Of a stretch of 64,000 nt of DNA, positions 16,537 to 26,551 are shown piece by piece (the stretch's first letter is position 1; each line of letters begins with the position of its first letter). The notes beneath the pieces were generated by a model, which was not told where the DNA came from, did not search any database, and saw nothing but the letters and a program-made list of their open reading frames with translations. Origin of the DNA: Oscillospiraceae bacterium (lineage in GTDB: Bacteria; Bacillota; Clostridia; Oscillospirales; Ruminococcaceae); the NCBI GenBank assembly GCA_017405465.1, contig JAFRAJ010000061.1, positions 1 through 64,000 on the forward strand, given 5' to 3'. The position numbers were made by a program, and so were the translations under genes.

Positions 16537-17076
16537 ATGCCCAGACTTAAAGATACATATGTCAACGAAGTAGTACCTGCTCTTATGAAGAAATATTCCT
16601 ACAAGAGCGTCATGCAGATCCCGAAGCTTGACAAGATCGTCATCAACTGCGCATGCGGTGATGCTAAGGACAACCCGAAGATCATGGACGCCGTAGTAGG
16701 CGACCTGGCCAAGATCACCGGCCAGAAACCCGTGGTCTGCCTTTCCAAGAGATCAGTCGCAAACTTCAAGCTCCGTGAAGGAATGCCTGTCGGAGCAAAG
16801 GTCACCCTCCGCGGAGACCGCATGTGGGAGTTTGCTGACAGGCTGTTCAACGTCGCTCTCCCCAGAGTCCGTGACTTCCGCGGAATCTCCGGTGACAGCT
16901 TTGACGGACGCGGGAATTATTCCCTCGGTCTCAGAGAACAGCTGATCTTCCCCGAGATCGATTACGATAAGATCGACGCTGTGCGCGGCATGGACATCGC
17001 GTTCGTGACCACAGCGACCACCGATGAAGAGGCCAAGATGCTGCTCGCAGGACTCGGCGCTCCGTTCGCAGGTTAA
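16537..17076 (+). CDS. rplE: 50S ribosomal protein L5
   Basis: 179 residues. [12 protein letters not shown] near the N-terminus, [16 protein letters not shown], and the R-D-F-R-G-I/L-S loop. Links 5S rRNA and contacts P-site tRNA. Confidence 0.97.
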   Translation: MPRLKDTYVNEVVPALMKKYSYKSVMQIPKLDKIVINCACGDAKDNPKIMDAVVGDLAKITGQKPVVCLSKRSVANFKLREGMPVGAKVTLRGDRMWEFADRLFNVALPRVRDFRGISGDSFDGRGNYSLGLREQLIFPEIDYDKIDAVRGMDIAFVTTATTDEEAKMLLAGLGAPFAG

Positions 17077-17090
17077 GGGAGGAATAAGAA

Positions 17091-17276
17091 ATGGCAAAGA
17101 AATCTCTCAAGAATAAGCAGCAGCGCCCCGCCAAGTTCAGCACCAGGGAATACAGCAGGTGCAAGATCTGCGGCCGTCCGCACGCTTATCTCAGAAAATA
17201 CGGCATCTGCCGTATCTGCTTCCGTAATCTGGCCTATGCAGGACAGATCCCCGGAGTAAAGAAAGCAAGTTGGTAA
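17091..17276 (+). CDS. rpsZ: 30S ribosomal protein S14, zinc-binding type (type Z)
   Basis: 61 residues, the short form with C-K-I-C-G and C-R-I-C-F, four zinc-ligating cysteines. Start after AAGGGAGG. Zinc-independent paralogues replace this form under zinc starvation in some bacteria; none is in this window. Confidence 0.97.
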   Translation: MAKKSLKNKQQRPAKFSTREYSRCKICGRPHAYLRKYGICRICFRNLAYAGQIPGVKKASW

Positions 17277-17291
17277 GGAGGATAATTAAAG

Positions 17292-17690
17292 ATGCATATC
17301 ACTGATCCCGTTGCAGATCTGCTCACACGCATCCGCAATGCTAGCCGTGCTCATCATTCATCTGTCGATTGTCCTGCTTCCAATATGAAAAAGGCTATCG
17401 CCCAGATCCTCGTGGATGAGGGCTATATCAGATCAATGTCTGTGACTGATGACGACAAACAGGGCGTCATCCACATGACACTCAAGTACAATGAAGACAA
17501 ATCGCCTGTCATTACCGGCATCAGGAGAGTTTCAAAACCCGGTCTTCGCATTTATACCAGTTGCGATAAGATACCGAAGGTTATCAACGGACTCGGGATC
17601 TCCATCATCTCCACAAACCAGGGAGTCATGACCGGTAAGGAAGCCAAGTCGAAGAATCTCGGCGGCGAAGTTCTGGCGTTTGTCTGGTAA
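17292..17690 (+). CDS. rpsH: 30S ribosomal protein S8
   Basis: 132 residues. M-H-I-T-D-P-V-A-D-L-L-T-R-I-R-N-A start and the C-terminal S-T-N-Q-G-V-M-T-x-K-E-A. In E. coli S8 represses the spc operon by binding its own mRNA; whether it does so here is unknown. Confidence 0.97.
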   Translation: MHITDPVADLLTRIRNASRAHHSSVDCPASNMKKAIAQILVDEGYIRSMSVTDDDKQGVIHMTLKYNEDKSPVITGIRRVSKPGLRIYTSCDKIPKVINGLGISIISTNQGVMTGKEAKSKNLGGEVLAFVW

Positions 17691-17704
17691 GAAAGGGAGT
17701 AACA

Positions 17705-18244
17705 ATGTCGAGAATTGGTAGAAAACCGATCGTTATCCCCGCCGGTGTTGAAGTCAAGATCGATGGCGAGACGGTTAAGGTTACAGGTCCCAAGGGCACG
17801 CTCGAACAGAAAGTGCACACAGGTCTGGGACTTGAGATCGAGGGAAATGAGCTGAAAGTCAGCCGCCCCTCAGATGACAGAGTGTTCCGCTCGCTTCACG
17901 GCCTGACCAGGACACTCATCAATAACATGGTTGTCGGTGTTACCGAAGGATTCAAGAAAGAGCTTGAGATCGCTGGTGTTGGATACCGCGCACAGAAGAA
18001 CGGTAACGAGCTCGTCCTCAACGTGGGTTACAGCAACCCCGTAAGGATCCTGGATACTGATGCAGTCAGCACCGAAGTACCGAACCCCCAGAGAATCGTG
18101 GTAAACGGTATAGATAAACAGGCAGTCGGCCAGTTTGCGGCAGAGATCCGCGGCATACGTCCTCCGGAACCCTACAAGGGCAAGGGAATCCACTATGTCG
18201 GCGAATACATCATCCGCAAAGAAGGCAAAGCCGGTAAAGCTTAA
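17705..18244 (+). CDS. rplF: 50S ribosomal protein L6
   Basis: 179 residues. M-S-R-I-G-R-K-P-I start and two L6 repeats; G-V-G-Y-R-A mid-protein, and [10 protein letters not shown] near the end. Lies near the factor-binding site. Confidence 0.97.
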   Translation: MSRIGRKPIVIPAGVEVKIDGETVKVTGPKGTLEQKVHTGLGLEIEGNELKVSRPSDDRVFRSLHGLTRTLINNMVVGVTEGFKKELEIAGVGYRAQKNGNELVLNVGYSNPVRILDTDAVSTEVPNPQRIVVNGIDKQAVGQFAAEIRGIRPPEPYKGKGIHYVGEYIIRKEGKAGKA

Positions 18245-18264
18245 GGAAGGAGAGAAAACTGATT

Positions 18265-18624
18265 ATGACATCAAAGAAAGACAGCAACAAACAGCGTCTT
18301 CTGCGGCATAGAAGAGTCCGCGCCAAGATCAGCGGTACAGCTGAGTGCCCGCGCCTCGATGTTTTCCGCTCCAACAAGCACATCTATGCTCAGATAATCG
18401 ATGATACGACCGGCAGAACGCTCTGCGCTGCATCCAGCACATCCAAGGATTTCGGCGCATACGGCGGAAACAAGGAAGCAGCTGAGATGGTCGGCAAGGC
18501 CATCGCCGAGAAGGCTCTCGAGCTTGGAATCAAGAACGTAGTCTTCGACAGAGGCGGCTACATCTATCACGGTCGTGTGCAGGCTCTGGCTGAAGGCGCC
18601 CGCAGCGCCGGACTCGAGTTTTAA
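18265..18624 (+). CDS. rplR: 50S ribosomal protein L18
   Basis: 119 residues from ATG 18265 after AAGGAGAG. [23 protein letters not shown] and the C-terminal [12 protein letters not shown] are L18 marks. Binds 5S rRNA with L5. Confidence 0.97.
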   Translation: MTSKKDSNKQRLLRHRRVRAKISGTAECPRLDVFRSNKHIYAQIIDDTTGRTLCAASSTSKDFGAYGGNKEAAEMVGKAIAEKALELGIKNVVFDRGGYIYHGRVQALAEGARSAGLEF

Positions 18625-18638
18625 TGGAGGTAAAGAAA

Positions 18639-19139
18639 ATGGAAAAAATAGATGCTTCGACTCTTGATCTTCAGGAAAACGTCGTGTCCATCAATCGCGT
18701 CAGCAAGACCGTAAAGGGCGGCCGTATCATGAAGTTCTCAGCCCTGGTAGTCGTAGGAAACGGCGACGGAATCGTCGGCTACGGCATGGGTAAGGCTTCT
18801 GAGGTTCCGGAAGCGATCCGCAAGGGAACAGAAGATGCCAAGAAGAACCTGGTACGCGTAGCACGTTACGGTTCCACAGTCCCGCACGAAGCAGTCGGCT
18901 CCTTCGGAGCGACCCGCGTCATGATCAAGCCTGCCGCTCCCGGTACCGGCATCATCGCCGGCGGTGCAGCACGTGCGGTCATGGAAGCTGCCGGGATCAC
19001 AGACGTGAGGACAAAGTCCCTGCGTTCCAACAACCCCTGCAATGTCGTTCCGGCTACTTTCGCCGGACTAAAATCCATGATGACGGTCAAGCAGATCGCT
19101 GAGAAGCGCGGCAAGTCCGTTACAGAAGTCATAGGTTAA
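18639..19139 (+). CDS. rpsE: 30S ribosomal protein S5
   Basis: 166 residues. ATG 18639 is chosen: GGAGG (18626-18630) is at the right distance, whereas the earlier ATG 18624 precedes the site. [16 protein letters not shown]-x-E-V-P and G-A-T-R-V identify S5, part of the decoding fidelity region. Confidence 0.96.
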   Translation: MEKIDASTLDLQENVVSINRVSKTVKGGRIMKFSALVVVGNGDGIVGYGMGKASEVPEAIRKGTEDAKKNLVRVARYGSTVPHEAVGSFGATRVMIKPAAPGTGIIAGGAARAVMEAAGITDVRTKSLRSNNPCNVVPATFAGLKSMMTVKQIAEKRGKSVTEVIG

Positions 19140-19154
19140 GGAGGAGCTGGTTAA

Positions 19155-19349
19155 ATGGCAAAGAAAGAAACTGCTCCCGAAACCATCACAGTTAAGCTCG
19201 TCCGCAGCCTTTCCAACCGCCCCGACGCTCAGGTCGCTGTGGTTCATTCGCTGGGACTGAGAAAGATCGGTGATGTGTCAGTACAGCCTGACAACGCTGC
19301 TACCCGCGGGAAGATCTTCAAGGTCTCCCATCTGGTAGAGACAAACTGA
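19155..19349 (+). CDS. rpmD: 50S ribosomal protein L30
   Basis: 64 residues. [15 protein letters not shown] and a single-domain ferredoxin-like fold. AAGGAGGAG precedes it. Non-essential in some species, and always in this position when present. Confidence 0.95.
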   Translation: MAKKETAPETITVKLVRSLSNRPDAQVAVVHSLGLRKIGDVSVQPDNAATRGKIFKVSHLVETN

Positions 19350-19365
19350 CAGGAGGATCCGAATA

Positions 19366-19803
19366 ATGTTGATTCATGAACTTAAGCCCAGTGATGGAGC
19401 TTCCAAGGCAAAGAAGCGCAAGGGCCGCGGCCCCGGTTCTGGAAACGGCAAGACCGCCGGTTACGGACACAAGGGACAGCTCGCACGTTCCGGCCACAAG
19501 GGAGCTTACTTCGAGGGTGGCCAGATGCCTCTCGTCCGCAGGATCCCCAAGAGAGGATTCACGAACATCTTCCGCACTGACTATGCAGTCGTCAATGTGA
19601 GCGATCTTGACAGAAAGTTCGAAGACGGTGCAGTAGTCAACAGGGAAGCGCTCCATGAGAGCGGTCTCCTGAGCGGCAGAAAGCCCGTCAAGATCCTCGG
19701 TGATGGAGAACTGACAAAGAAGCTGACGGTCGAAGCCGAGAAATTCACAGCTTCCGCTAAAGAGAAGATCGAGAATGCCGGAGGCACGGTGAAGGAGGTA
19801 TAA
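19366..19803 (+). CDS. rplO: 50S ribosomal protein L15
   Basis: 145 residues. [13 protein letters not shown] and [17 protein letters not shown] are L15 signatures. A late assembly protein. Its terminal GAAGGAGG serves as the secY ribosome-binding site. Confidence 0.97.
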   Translation: MLIHELKPSDGASKAKKRKGRGPGSGNGKTAGYGHKGQLARSGHKGAYFEGGQMPLVRRIPKRGFTNIFRTDYAVVNVSDLDRKFEDGAVVNREALHESGLLSGRKPVKILGDGELTKKLTVEAEKFTASAKEKIENAGGTVKEV

Positions 19804-19806
19804 ACG

Positions 19807-21093
19807 ATGTTCCAGACTTTCAGAAACGCTTGGAAAATCGAGGACCTTCGTAAACGTATCCTGTTCACGCTTCTGATCCTTGTCGTCTTCCGTCTCGGCA
19901 GCGCCATACCTGTCCCGTTCGTGGATGCCAAGGCACTGCAGGCTCAGCTGACATCAAGCGGAACTATCTTCGGGTTTTTCGATCTGATGTCCGGCGGCGG
20001 ATTTACCGACGCGACTCTGTTCGCACTTGGTGTGTCGCCCTACATCAACTCATCAATAATCATCCAGCTGCTGCAGGTCGTCTTCCCTTCTCTTGAGAGA
20101 CTGTCTCAGGAAGGAGAAGAAGGACGCCAGAAGCTGAACCGCATCACACGCTGGACAGCGGTAGGTCTCTCGGTTCTGCTCGCAGTCATGTACTGGCTGC
20201 TTGCAAAGAGGACTGACGCTCTTGTCTATACTGAAGGCTTTGCCGCAGTATACAGCGCAATCGTAATCATCGCTACGTTCGCCGCCGGAGCAATGGTGCT
20301 CCTGTGGCTGGGAGAACAGATCGACTCCAAGGGCATCGGCAACGGTGTCTCGCTGCTCATCTTCACGGGTATCGTATCCAATATGAGCAGGATGATCGAG
20401 ATGTTGGTATATTACTTCCAGGCTGCGAAGACATATCCGATGTACTATGCGCTGCTCCCGTTCGTTGCGATACTTTTCGCTGCGATGTTCGTCACGATCG
20501 TCGCCACCAACGCTGCTGAACGCAGGATCCAGGTGATGTATGCCAAGCGCGTTGTAGGACGCAAGATGTACGGCGGACAGAACAGCTACATCCCCATCAA
20601 GGTCAACCTTTCCGGTGTAATGCCGGTAATCTTCGCCTCCTCACTGCTGAGCATTCCTGCTACTATCAAGGATATGTTCAACATCGGCGGCAACTGGGGG
20701 ACCTTCCTCGGCTGGTTCGGAACCAGCAGCTGGGGATATGCAGCGCTTTACGCTCTGCTCATCATAGCGTTCAACTACTTCTACGTTGCGATCCAGTACA
20801 ATCCGGTACAGATTGCAAATGACCTGAGAAAGAACTCCGGCACTATCCCCGGTATCAGACCCGGACAGCCGACATCGCAGTTCATTTCAAGAGTCATAAG
20901 CAAGATCACGATCATCGGTGCTCTGTTCCTGGTGCTCATCGCGGTACTTCCTATCGTGATCACCAAACTCACAGGTATCCAGATCGCTCTGGGCGGTACG
21001 TCGATACTGATCCTCGTAGGTGTTGCACTCGAGATTTCCCAGACGCTTGAGAGCTACATGCTCATGCGTCACCACAAGGGATTCCTTGATTAA
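19807..21093 (+). CDS. secY: Preprotein translocase subunit SecY
   Basis: 428 residues, ten membrane segments. It forms the protein-conducting channel in the cytoplasmic membrane with SecE and SecG. Visible marks: F-R-L-G-S-A-I-P-V-P, the plug region, S-I-I-I-Q-L-L, G-E-Q-I-D-S-K-G-I-G-N-G, and the cytosolic loop with R-I-Q-V-M-Y-A-K-R. AAGGAGG lies in the end of rplO, 3 bases upstream, so the genes are coupled. Confidence 0.97.
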   Translation: MFQTFRNAWKIEDLRKRILFTLLILVVFRLGSAIPVPFVDAKALQAQLTSSGTIFGFFDLMSGGGFTDATLFALGVSPYINSSIIIQLLQVVFPSLERLSQEGEEGRQKLNRITRWTAVGLSVLLAVMYWLLAKRTDALVYTEGFAAVYSAIVIIATFAAGAMVLLWLGEQIDSKGIGNGVSLLIFTGIVSNMSRMIEMLVYYFQAAKTYPMYYALLPFVAILFAAMFVTIVATNAAERRIQVMYAKRVVGRKMYGGQNSYIPIKVNLSGVMPVIFASSLLSIPATIKDMFNIGGNWGTFLGWFGTSSWGYAALYALLIIAFNYFYVAIQYNPVQIANDLRKNSGTIPGIRPGQPTSQFISRVISKITIIGALFLVLIAVLPIVITKLTGIQIALGGTSILILVGVALEISQTLESYMLMRHHKGFLD

Positions 21094-21108
21094 AACTGAA
21101 AAGGTGAT

Positions 21109-21756
21109 ATGATGAAGAAACTTATTTTGCTCGGCGCTCCGGGCGCTGGTAAAGGTACCCAGGCAGAGATCATAAGTGAAAAACTCAATATCCCTATCAT
21201 TTCTACAGGTAATATCCTCAAAAAGGCCATGAGGGACGAAACTCCCCTTGGCCTTGAGGCCGCTTCCTACGTCAACAGCGGCACGCTGGTACCGGATCCT
21301 GTGATCATAGGTATCATCAAGGAGAGACTTTCCGAAAGTGATTGTCAGAACGGATACATCCTCGACGGTGTTCCGAGGACCATTGCCCAGGCAGAAGCAC
21401 TGGATGAGATGGGCGTAGAAGTCAGTGACGTCGTGTCTATCGAAACAAGTGACGAGACCATAATCGGAAGACTCACCGGAAGAGTGGTGTGCAGTGAATG
21501 CGGAGCATCCTATCACAAGGTGAACAACCCGCCTAAAAAAGAAGGCGTATGTGACAGATGCGGCGGCGAGCTCGTGACCCGCAGTGATGATACAGAAGAG
21601 ACAGTCCTCAAGAGACTTTCTACTTATCATGAGACTACGGAACAGCTCAAGGATTTCTATCTGAACAAAGGAAAGCTCACTCTTATAAACGGTGAGCAGG
21701 AAATCTCCAGAATAGCTGAAGAGCTTCTGGAATCGCTGGGAGTGCTGTCTGAATGA
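21109..21756 (+). CDS. adk: Adenylate kinase, zinc-lid form
   Basis: 215 residues from the first of two tandem ATGs (21109/21112). Converts ATP and AMP to two ADP. Walker A G-A-P-G-A-G-K-G-T, the D-G-V/F-P-R-T AMP-site motif, and a lid with four cysteines (C-S-E-C ... C-D-R-C), the zinc-binding version seen in Gram-positives. Overlaps map by 4 bases. Confidence 0.97.
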   Translation: MMKKLILLGAPGAGKGTQAEIISEKLNIPIISTGNILKKAMRDETPLGLEAASYVNSGTLVPDPVIIGIIKERLSESDCQNGYILDGVPRTIAQAEALDEMGVEVSDVVSIETSDETIIGRLTGRVVCSECGASYHKVNNPPKKEGVCDRCGGELVTRSDDTEETVLKRLSTYHETTEQLKDFYLNKGKLTLINGEQEISRIAEELLESLGVLSE

Positions 21757-22502
21757 TAGAATTGAAGACGGCGAGAGAGCTTGAAAGGATGAAAAAAGCC
21801 TGCAGGCTCTCCGCTCAGGCACTCGAAATAGCGCAGTCCGTAATTGCGCCAGGCGTATCCACCGCTTACGTCGACCGCAAGATACGTGATTTTATAACCT
21901 CGCATGGTGCGAGACCTACCTTCCTGAATTATGGAGGTTTTCCCGGAAGTGCATGCATCTCGGTAAACGAGGAGCTGATACACGGCATACCGTCGGAGCA
22001 CCGGATACTTAAGGAAGGGGACATCGTCAGCGTCGACGTCGGCGCCTTTATTGACGGCTACACAGGTGACAACGCGGCAACTTATCCGGTCGGTGAGATA
22101 TCGGAAGAAGCGAAGAAGCTTTTGAGAGTCACGAAAGAAAGTCTGGATAAGGCTGTTGAGATCTGTGTCGCAGGAAACCGTCTCGGAGACATCGGATCTG
22201 CCGTGCAGACTCATGTCGAAGACAACGGATTCTCAGTCGTAAGGGAGTACGTCGGGCACGGTGTAGGGAGAGAACTGCACGAAGATCCTGAAGTGCCGAA
22301 CTACGGCAGGGCAGGACACGGAGTGCGACTGGTCCCGGGCATGACTATAGCGATAGAGCCCATGGTCAATGCCGGTGGTCCCGGTGTCGAAGTACTGGCG
22401 AATGACTGGACGGTCGTAACCAAAGACCGGCGGCTTTCGGCGCATTTCGAATACACGGTGGCTATCACTGAAAACGGGCCGATCATAATGACCCGAATCT
22501 GA
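21753..22502 (+). CDS. map: Methionine aminopeptidase, type I
   Basis: 249 residues, pita-bread fold. Removes the initiator methionine from new proteins. Metal ligands are visible in S-V-D-V-G (Asp), T-G-D-N-A (Asp), G-H-G-V-G (His), I-E-P-M (Glu) and the final F-E-Y-T-V (Glu). The short form without an SH3 or zinc extension. The start overlaps the adk stop. Confidence 0.96.
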   Translation: MIELKTARELERMKKACRLSAQALEIAQSVIAPGVSTAYVDRKIRDFITSHGARPTFLNYGGFPGSACISVNEELIHGIPSEHRILKEGDIVSVDVGAFIDGYTGDNAATYPVGEISEEAKKLLRVTKESLDKAVEICVAGNRLGDIGSAVQTHVEDNGFSVVREYVGHGVGRELHEDPEVPNYGRAGHGVRLVPGMTIAIEPMVNAGGPGVEVLANDWTVVTKDRRLSAHFEYTVAITENGPIIMTRI

Positions 22503-22512
22503 GGAACTTATC

Positions 22513-22755
22513 GTGGAAATCAAAAGAGGGACCGTGGTGAGGTCGAAAGCCGGACATGACAAAGGACTGTTTCTTGCAGTCCTGGATGTCGACGGAAGAT
22601 TCGCACTCACCGCTGACGGTAAGACAAGGACCATCGTTTCTCCCAAAAGGAAGAATCTGATCCATCTGGCTCCGACTGCGACTGTGCTGTCGGAAGGGGA
22701 GATGGAGAGCGACAGTTCGCTGAGAAAAGCTCTGAAGCGATTCAAAGCGGAGTGA
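22513..22755 (+). CDS. KOW-domain RNA-binding protein (L14e-like)
   Basis: 80 residues from GTG 22513, with a weak GAGG site. R-G-T-V-V-R-S-K-A-G-H-D-K-G near the N-terminus is a KOW motif, and the protein resembles the small L14e-like proteins found between map and infA in many Firmicutes. Probably ribosome-associated, but its role is not established. Confidence 0.85.
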   Translation: MEIKRGTVVRSKAGHDKGLFLAVLDVDGRFALTADGKTRTIVSPKRKNLIHLAPTATVLSEGEMESDSSLRKALKRFKAE

Positions 22756-22781
22756 CCGTCTAAGGAGGACTGTAATACTTA

Positions 22782-23000
22782 ATGTCGAAAGCTGATGTTC
22801 TTGAAGTTGAAGGCGTAGTCAAGGAAGTACTTCCCAACGCCACATTCAAAGTGGAACTGCAGAACGGGCATGTCATTGACGCACACATCTCCGGAAAGCT
22901 CAGGATGAACTACATCAGGATCCTGGCCGGCGATAAAGTGACGGTCGAGATGTCGCCTTACGACCTTACAAAAGGACGTATCACCTGGCGCACCAAATAA
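22782..23000 (+). CDS. infA: Translation initiation factor IF-1
   Basis: 72 residues, OB fold. [32 protein letters not shown] and the C-terminal D-L-T-K-G-R-I-T are the family pattern. It blocks the A site during initiation. AAGGAGG lies 13 bases upstream. Confidence 0.97.
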   Translation: MSKADVLEVEGVVKEVLPNATFKVELQNGHVIDAHISGKLRMNYIRILAGDKVTVEMSPYDLTKGRITWRTK

Positions 23001-23030
23001 GGTGCACCCTACTATTGGAGGTAACAACTT

Positions 23031-23144
23031 ATGAAGGTAAGACCTTCCGTTAAACCCATGTGTGACAAGTGCAGAGTCATCAAACGCCACGGCAAAGTCA
23101 TGGTTATCTGCTCAAACCCCACACATAAGCAGCGTCAGGGCTAA
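23031..23144 (+). CDS. rpmJ: 50S ribosomal protein L36, zinc form
   Basis: 37 residues. [14 protein letters not shown] start, with Cys11, Cys14, Cys27 and His32 as zinc ligands. TTGGAGG lies 8 bases upstream. The usual gene between infA and rpsM. Confidence 0.96.
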   Translation: MKVRPSVKPMCDKCRVIKRHGKVMVICSNPTHKQRQG

Positions 23145-23174
23145 GACGCATTATTAATTGGAGGAAAGTATCTA

Positions 23175-23543
23175 ATGGCGCGTATTGCTGGAATCGACCT
23201 GCCAAGGAATAAACGGGTCGAAATCGGCCTGACCTACATCTATGGTATCGGCCTTAGCACAGCGAAGCAGATCCTTTCAGAGACCGGCGTTGATCCGGAT
23301 ATCCGCTGCAACGACCTGTCTGAGGATGACATCGCGAAACTGCGTGATTACATTGACAATCGACTCATAGTCGAAGGCGACCTGAGAAGAAACGTCGCTC
23401 TCGACATCAAGCGCCTTGTTGAGATCGGATGCTACAGAGGCGTCCGCCACCGCAAGGGTCTGCCTGTCCGCGGACAGAGGACAAAGACCAATGCCCGCAC
23501 ACGCAAGGGTCCGAAGAGGACTATTGCGAACAAGAAGAAATAA
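23175..23543 (+). CDS. rpsM: 30S ribosomal protein S13
   Basis: 122 residues. [11 protein letters not shown] start, Y-G-I-G, [22 protein letters not shown] near the end. Contacts the P-site tRNA and the B1 bridges. Confidence 0.97.
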   Translation: MARIAGIDLPRNKRVEIGLTYIYGIGLSTAKQILSETGVDPDIRCNDLSEDDIAKLRDYIDNRLIVEGDLRRNVALDIKRLVEIGCYRGVRHRKGLPVRGQRTKTNARTRKGPKRTIANKKK

Positions 23544-23561
23544 GGAGGGGCTAAGATATAA

Positions 23562-23960
23562 ATGGCTAGCAACAGCAGAACCACAACAACACGCCGCCGC
23601 CGTGAGAAAAAGAATATCGAACGCGGACAGGCTCATATCCAGGCCACTTTCAACAACACCATCGTCACTATCACTGACGTGGAAGGCAATGCCCTCTCAT
23701 GGGCTTCCGCCGGCGGACAGGGATTCCGCGGATCAAGGAAGTCCACACCTTTCGCAGCTCAGACAGCTGCTGAAGTCGCTGCAAAAGCAGCCATGGAGCA
23801 CGGCCTTCGCTCAGTCGAAGTCTATGTCAAGGGACCCGGTTCCGGCCGTGAAGCCGCTATCCGCGCTCTTGCTGCCTGCGGTCTCGAAGTGACCCTCATC
23901 AAAGACGTCACTCCTATCCCGCACAACGGCTGCCGTCCGCCTAAGAGACGTCGCATTTAA
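23562..23960 (+). CDS. rpsK: 30S ribosomal protein S11
   Basis: 132 residues. [26 protein letters not shown] and the C-terminal [11 protein letters not shown]. Part of the platform near the mRNA exit. Confidence 0.97.
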   Translation: MASNSRTTTTRRRREKKNIERGQAHIQATFNNTIVTITDVEGNALSWASAGGQGFRGSRKSTPFAAQTAAEVAAKAAMEHGLRSVEVYVKGPGSGREAAIRALAACGLEVTLIKDVTPIPHNGCRPPKRRRI

Positions 23961-23975
23961 GGAGGCATACAGAAT

Positions 23976-24596
23976 ATGGCTAGATATACTGACTCGGTAT
24001 GCAGACTGTGCCGCAGAGAAGGCCAGAAGCTCTTCCTGAAGGGTGAGCGCTGCTACTCCGAAAAGTGCGCCCTCGTCCGCAGGAACTACGCCCCCGGTGA
24101 ACATGGCCAGGGACGCAGAAAGGCCTCGGAATACGGCACACAGACCCGTACGAAGCAGAAAGCTAAACGCTACTATGGCGTACTTGAACATCAGTTCCAC
24201 AAATACTATGAAATGGCTATCAAGCAGGCCGGCGTCACCGGTGACAACCTTCTGAGGATCCTTGAGAGCAGACTCGATAACATCGTTTATCGCGCCGGTT
24301 TCGCAGATTCACGCGCAGAAGCACGTCAGCTCATCACACACCGCCATTTCAGCGTGAACGGTGTCATCGTTAATGTTCCTTCCTATCTGTGCAAGGCCGG
24401 CGATGTAATCGCTGTCCGTCACACTGAGGTCGAGACTATCAAGGGAGCTATCGAAGCTAACTCAGCACGTCCGAAGCCCTCTTGGATGGATGTTGATTCC
24501 GAGCACATGACCGCGAATATCACAAAGCTGCCGGATCGTTCCGAGATCGACTTTGACATTGAAGAGCACTACATCATCGAGCTTTATTCAAAATAA
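23976..24596 (+). CDS. rpsD: 30S ribosomal protein S4, zinc form
   Basis: 206 residues. The N-terminus has a four-cysteine cluster (C-R-L-C ... C-Y-S-E-K-C), the zinc form. The S4 RNA-binding domain follows (L-E-S-R-L-D-N-I-V-Y-R, A-R-Q-L-I-T-H-R-H). It initiates 30S assembly and represses the alpha operon in E. coli. Confidence 0.96.
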   Translation: MARYTDSVCRLCRREGQKLFLKGERCYSEKCALVRRNYAPGEHGQGRRKASEYGTQTRTKQKAKRYYGVLEHQFHKYYEMAIKQAGVTGDNLLRILESRLDNIVYRAGFADSRAEARQLITHRHFSVNGVIVNVPSYLCKAGDVIAVRHTEVETIKGAIEANSARPKPSWMDVDSEHMTANITKLPDRSEIDFDIEEHYIIELYSK

Positions 24597-24689
24597 TAGA
24601 GTTTATTCGATCTTGTTTTTACTTTATTCAAAGTTACCGGAGATCCTTGGAAACAGCACTTCGGAAAAGTGCCTAAGAGGAGGGTATAC

Positions 24690-25646
24690 ATGATTGAAAT
24701 AGAGAAGCCCAGAATAGAAGCAGTCGACCTGACCGAAGACGGTTCTTTCGGAAGGTTCATAGTAGAGCCTCTCGAGCGCGGATTCGGCACAACACTCGGA
24801 AACAGCATGAGGAGAGTCCTTCTCTCATCTCTGCCCGGTGTCGCAGCGAGATCCCTCAAGATCGACGGAGTCCTTCATGAGTTTTCTATCATCGAAGGTG
24901 TCCGCGAGGACGTCACAGAGATAGTCCTCAATGTAAAGGGAATAACCGCCAGACTGCATTCAGACGGACCTAAGACCGTTTACATCGAAGCGACCGGACC
25001 GTGCGAAGTCACTGCCGGAAGCATCATGGCGGACGCTGAGTTCGAAGTTCTGGACCCCGATTGGCATATAGCCACCCTGAACAAGGACGGCTCCCTGCGT
25101 ATGGAGATCACCTTTGCTCACGGTAGAGGTTATGTGTCAGCAGAGCGCAACAAGCAGGAGATCAATCCTGAGATCGGTCTGATCCCCGTGGACAGCATCT
25201 TCACACCGGTGCTGAAGGTCAACTACACTGTGGATAACACCCGTGTTGGCCAGATCACCGACTATGATAAGCTGACTCTGGAAGTCACCACCGACAAGAC
25301 CATCAGCGCACAGGAAGCTGTCGCGATGGCTGCAAAAGTGCTCTGTGAGCATCTCAATCTGTTCATGGATCTTTCAGGCGATGAGGTGGAAACAGAATTC
25401 TTCGCTGATAAGAAAGAATCCAATACGGATAAGATCTACGAGATGACCGTTGAGGAACTCGACCTTTCAGTACGCAGTTTCAACTGCCTGAAGCGTGCTA
25501 ACATCAACACGGTCGAGGAACTGATCAATAAGACCGAGGACGAGATGATGAAAGTCCGCAACCTCGGCGTTAAATCGCTCGAAGAGGTAGAGGCGAAGCT
25601 CGCTTCCCTCGGACTCAGCCTTAAGGGCAAGAACAGTAATCAGTAA
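24690..25646 (+). CDS. rpoA: RNA polymerase alpha subunit
   Basis: 318 residues from ATG 24690, after AGAGGAGG; an upstream in-frame ATG has no site. The N-terminal domain (about 1-230) has the dimerisation helix [18 protein letters not shown]. The C-terminal domain (about 257-312: [22 protein letters not shown]) binds UP elements and regulators. This domain is copied in recognisable form in the AAA+ protein at 1898-3727. Confidence 0.97.
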   Translation: MIEIEKPRIEAVDLTEDGSFGRFIVEPLERGFGTTLGNSMRRVLLSSLPGVAARSLKIDGVLHEFSIIEGVREDVTEIVLNVKGITARLHSDGPKTVYIEATGPCEVTAGSIMADAEFEVLDPDWHIATLNKDGSLRMEITFAHGRGYVSAERNKQEINPEIGLIPVDSIFTPVLKVNYTVDNTRVGQITDYDKLTLEVTTDKTISAQEAVAMAAKVLCEHLNLFMDLSGDEVETEFFADKKESNTDKIYEMTVEELDLSVRSFNCLKRANINTVEELINKTEDEMMKVRNLGVKSLEEVEAKLASLGLSLKGKNSNQ

Positions 25647-25658
25647 GGAGAGAAAGCA

Positions 25659-26000
25659 ATGGCCGGTTCAAGAAAACTGGGTAGGGCCAGTGACCACCGA
25701 AAAGCTATGCTTCGCGCCATGGTAACATATCTGCTGGAGAACGGCAGGATCGAGACAACAGTCTACAGAGCGAAGGAAGTTCGCTCCATGGCCGAGAAAA
25801 TGATTACTCTTGGAAAAGACAGTTCACTTCATTGCAAGAGACAGGTATTCTCCTATATCACAAAGGAAACTGTCGCAAAGAAGCTGATGGATGAGATCGC
25901 ACCCCAGTATGCAGAACGCAACGGCGGATACACCCGCATCACAAAGATCGGGCCGCGCCGCGGGGACGCAGCTGAGATGGCTGTCATAGAGCTAGTCTGA
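25659..26000 (+). CDS. rplQ: 50S ribosomal protein L17
   Basis: 113 residues. [15 protein letters not shown] start; [10 protein letters not shown] and a short C-terminus ending in A-V-I-E-L-V. Last gene of the ribosomal operon; a hairpin terminator follows. Confidence 0.97.
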   Translation: MAGSRKLGRASDHRKAMLRAMVTYLLENGRIETTVYRAKEVRSMAEKMITLGKDSSLHCKRQVFSYITKETVAKKLMDEIAPQYAERNGGYTRITKIGPRRGDAAEMAVIELV

Positions 26001-26037
26001 TTAGCATAACAGTTTGGTAATTTAATATATCAATCGA

Positions 26038-26069
26038 AGAGGCTCCGGATGACCCCGGAGCCTCTTTAG
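26038..26069 (+). terminator. Terminator of the ribosomal operon
   Basis: AAGAGGCTCCGG and CCGGAGCCTCTTT form a 12-base stem with a short loop. The T tract is short, but the stem is strong. Confidence 0.75.
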
Positions 26070-26127
26070 CGCCAGAAAGCGCAGATCAATATAAAAGAAC
26101 TATTCTTAGAACTATTCGTAATATATT

Positions 26128-26154
26128 TTCGTCAGTATTCTCATAACTGACGAA
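26128..26154 (+). other. Inverted repeat upstream of the dlt-like operon
   Basis: TTCGTCAGT (26128-26136) and ACTGACGAA (26146-26154) form a perfect nine-base dyad with a nine-base centre, about 60 bases before the operon's -35. It could be an operator or a weak minus-strand terminator. Confidence 0.45.
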
Positions 26155-26212
26155 GGACTCTCTGTGAGGATTGTGACATATCATAACAATGATGCAGCAG
26201 GGAGCGCTTCGA

Positions 26213-26241
26213 TTGACTACTTCAAGCCGTTCAGTTATACT
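26213..26241 (+). promoter_or_regulatory. Promoter of the dlt-like operon
   Basis: TTGACT (26213-26218), 17-base spacer, TATACT (26236-26241). The leader to ATG 26314 is about 65 bases and AT-rich, ending in TAAGGAGT. Confidence 0.7.
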
Positions 26242-26313
26242 TTACCCTGTTATAAAGCGCTTATTTGTGTCTTTATATTATCTGAACATTATCCTAAATA
26301 AGGAGTATTTATA

Positions 26314-26544
26314 ATGGAAAAGCTTCTGGAGATACTGAGAGATCTTCATCCTGATGTTGATTTTGAGAATGAGACAGGACTCATAGACAACATGATCCTC
26401 GACTCTTTCGATATCGTAACACTGATCTCAGAGATCAGCGAGAATTATGATGTTACGATCTCTGCCGAGCACATCGTGCCTGAGAATTTCAATTCAGTAC
26501 AGGCGCTGTACGAACTGATCAAGAAGCTGGAAGACGAGGACTGA
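26314..26544 (+). CDS. DltC-like peptidyl/acyl carrier protein
   Basis: 76 residues. The phosphopantetheine serine is Ser31 in M-I-L-D-S-F-D-I-V, the carrier motif used by D-alanyl carrier proteins (D-S-F/M-D) rather than the D-S-L-D of fatty-acid ACP. The rest is acidic and helical. First gene of an operon with an adenylating ligase, an MBOAT and an SGNH protein, so it should hold an amino acid as thioester for transfer across the membrane. AAGGAGT lies upstream. Confidence 0.75.
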   Translation: MEKLLEILRDLHPDVDFENETGLIDNMILDSFDIVTLISEISENYDVTISAEHIVPENFNSVQALYELIKKLEDED

Positions 26545-26551
26545 TCCTGTA

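Noticed and set aside
15419..16537. A 372-codon minus-strand open frame across rpsQ, rplN and rplX
   Set aside because: Same reason: an antisense shadow of ribosomal genes, with no recognisable product.
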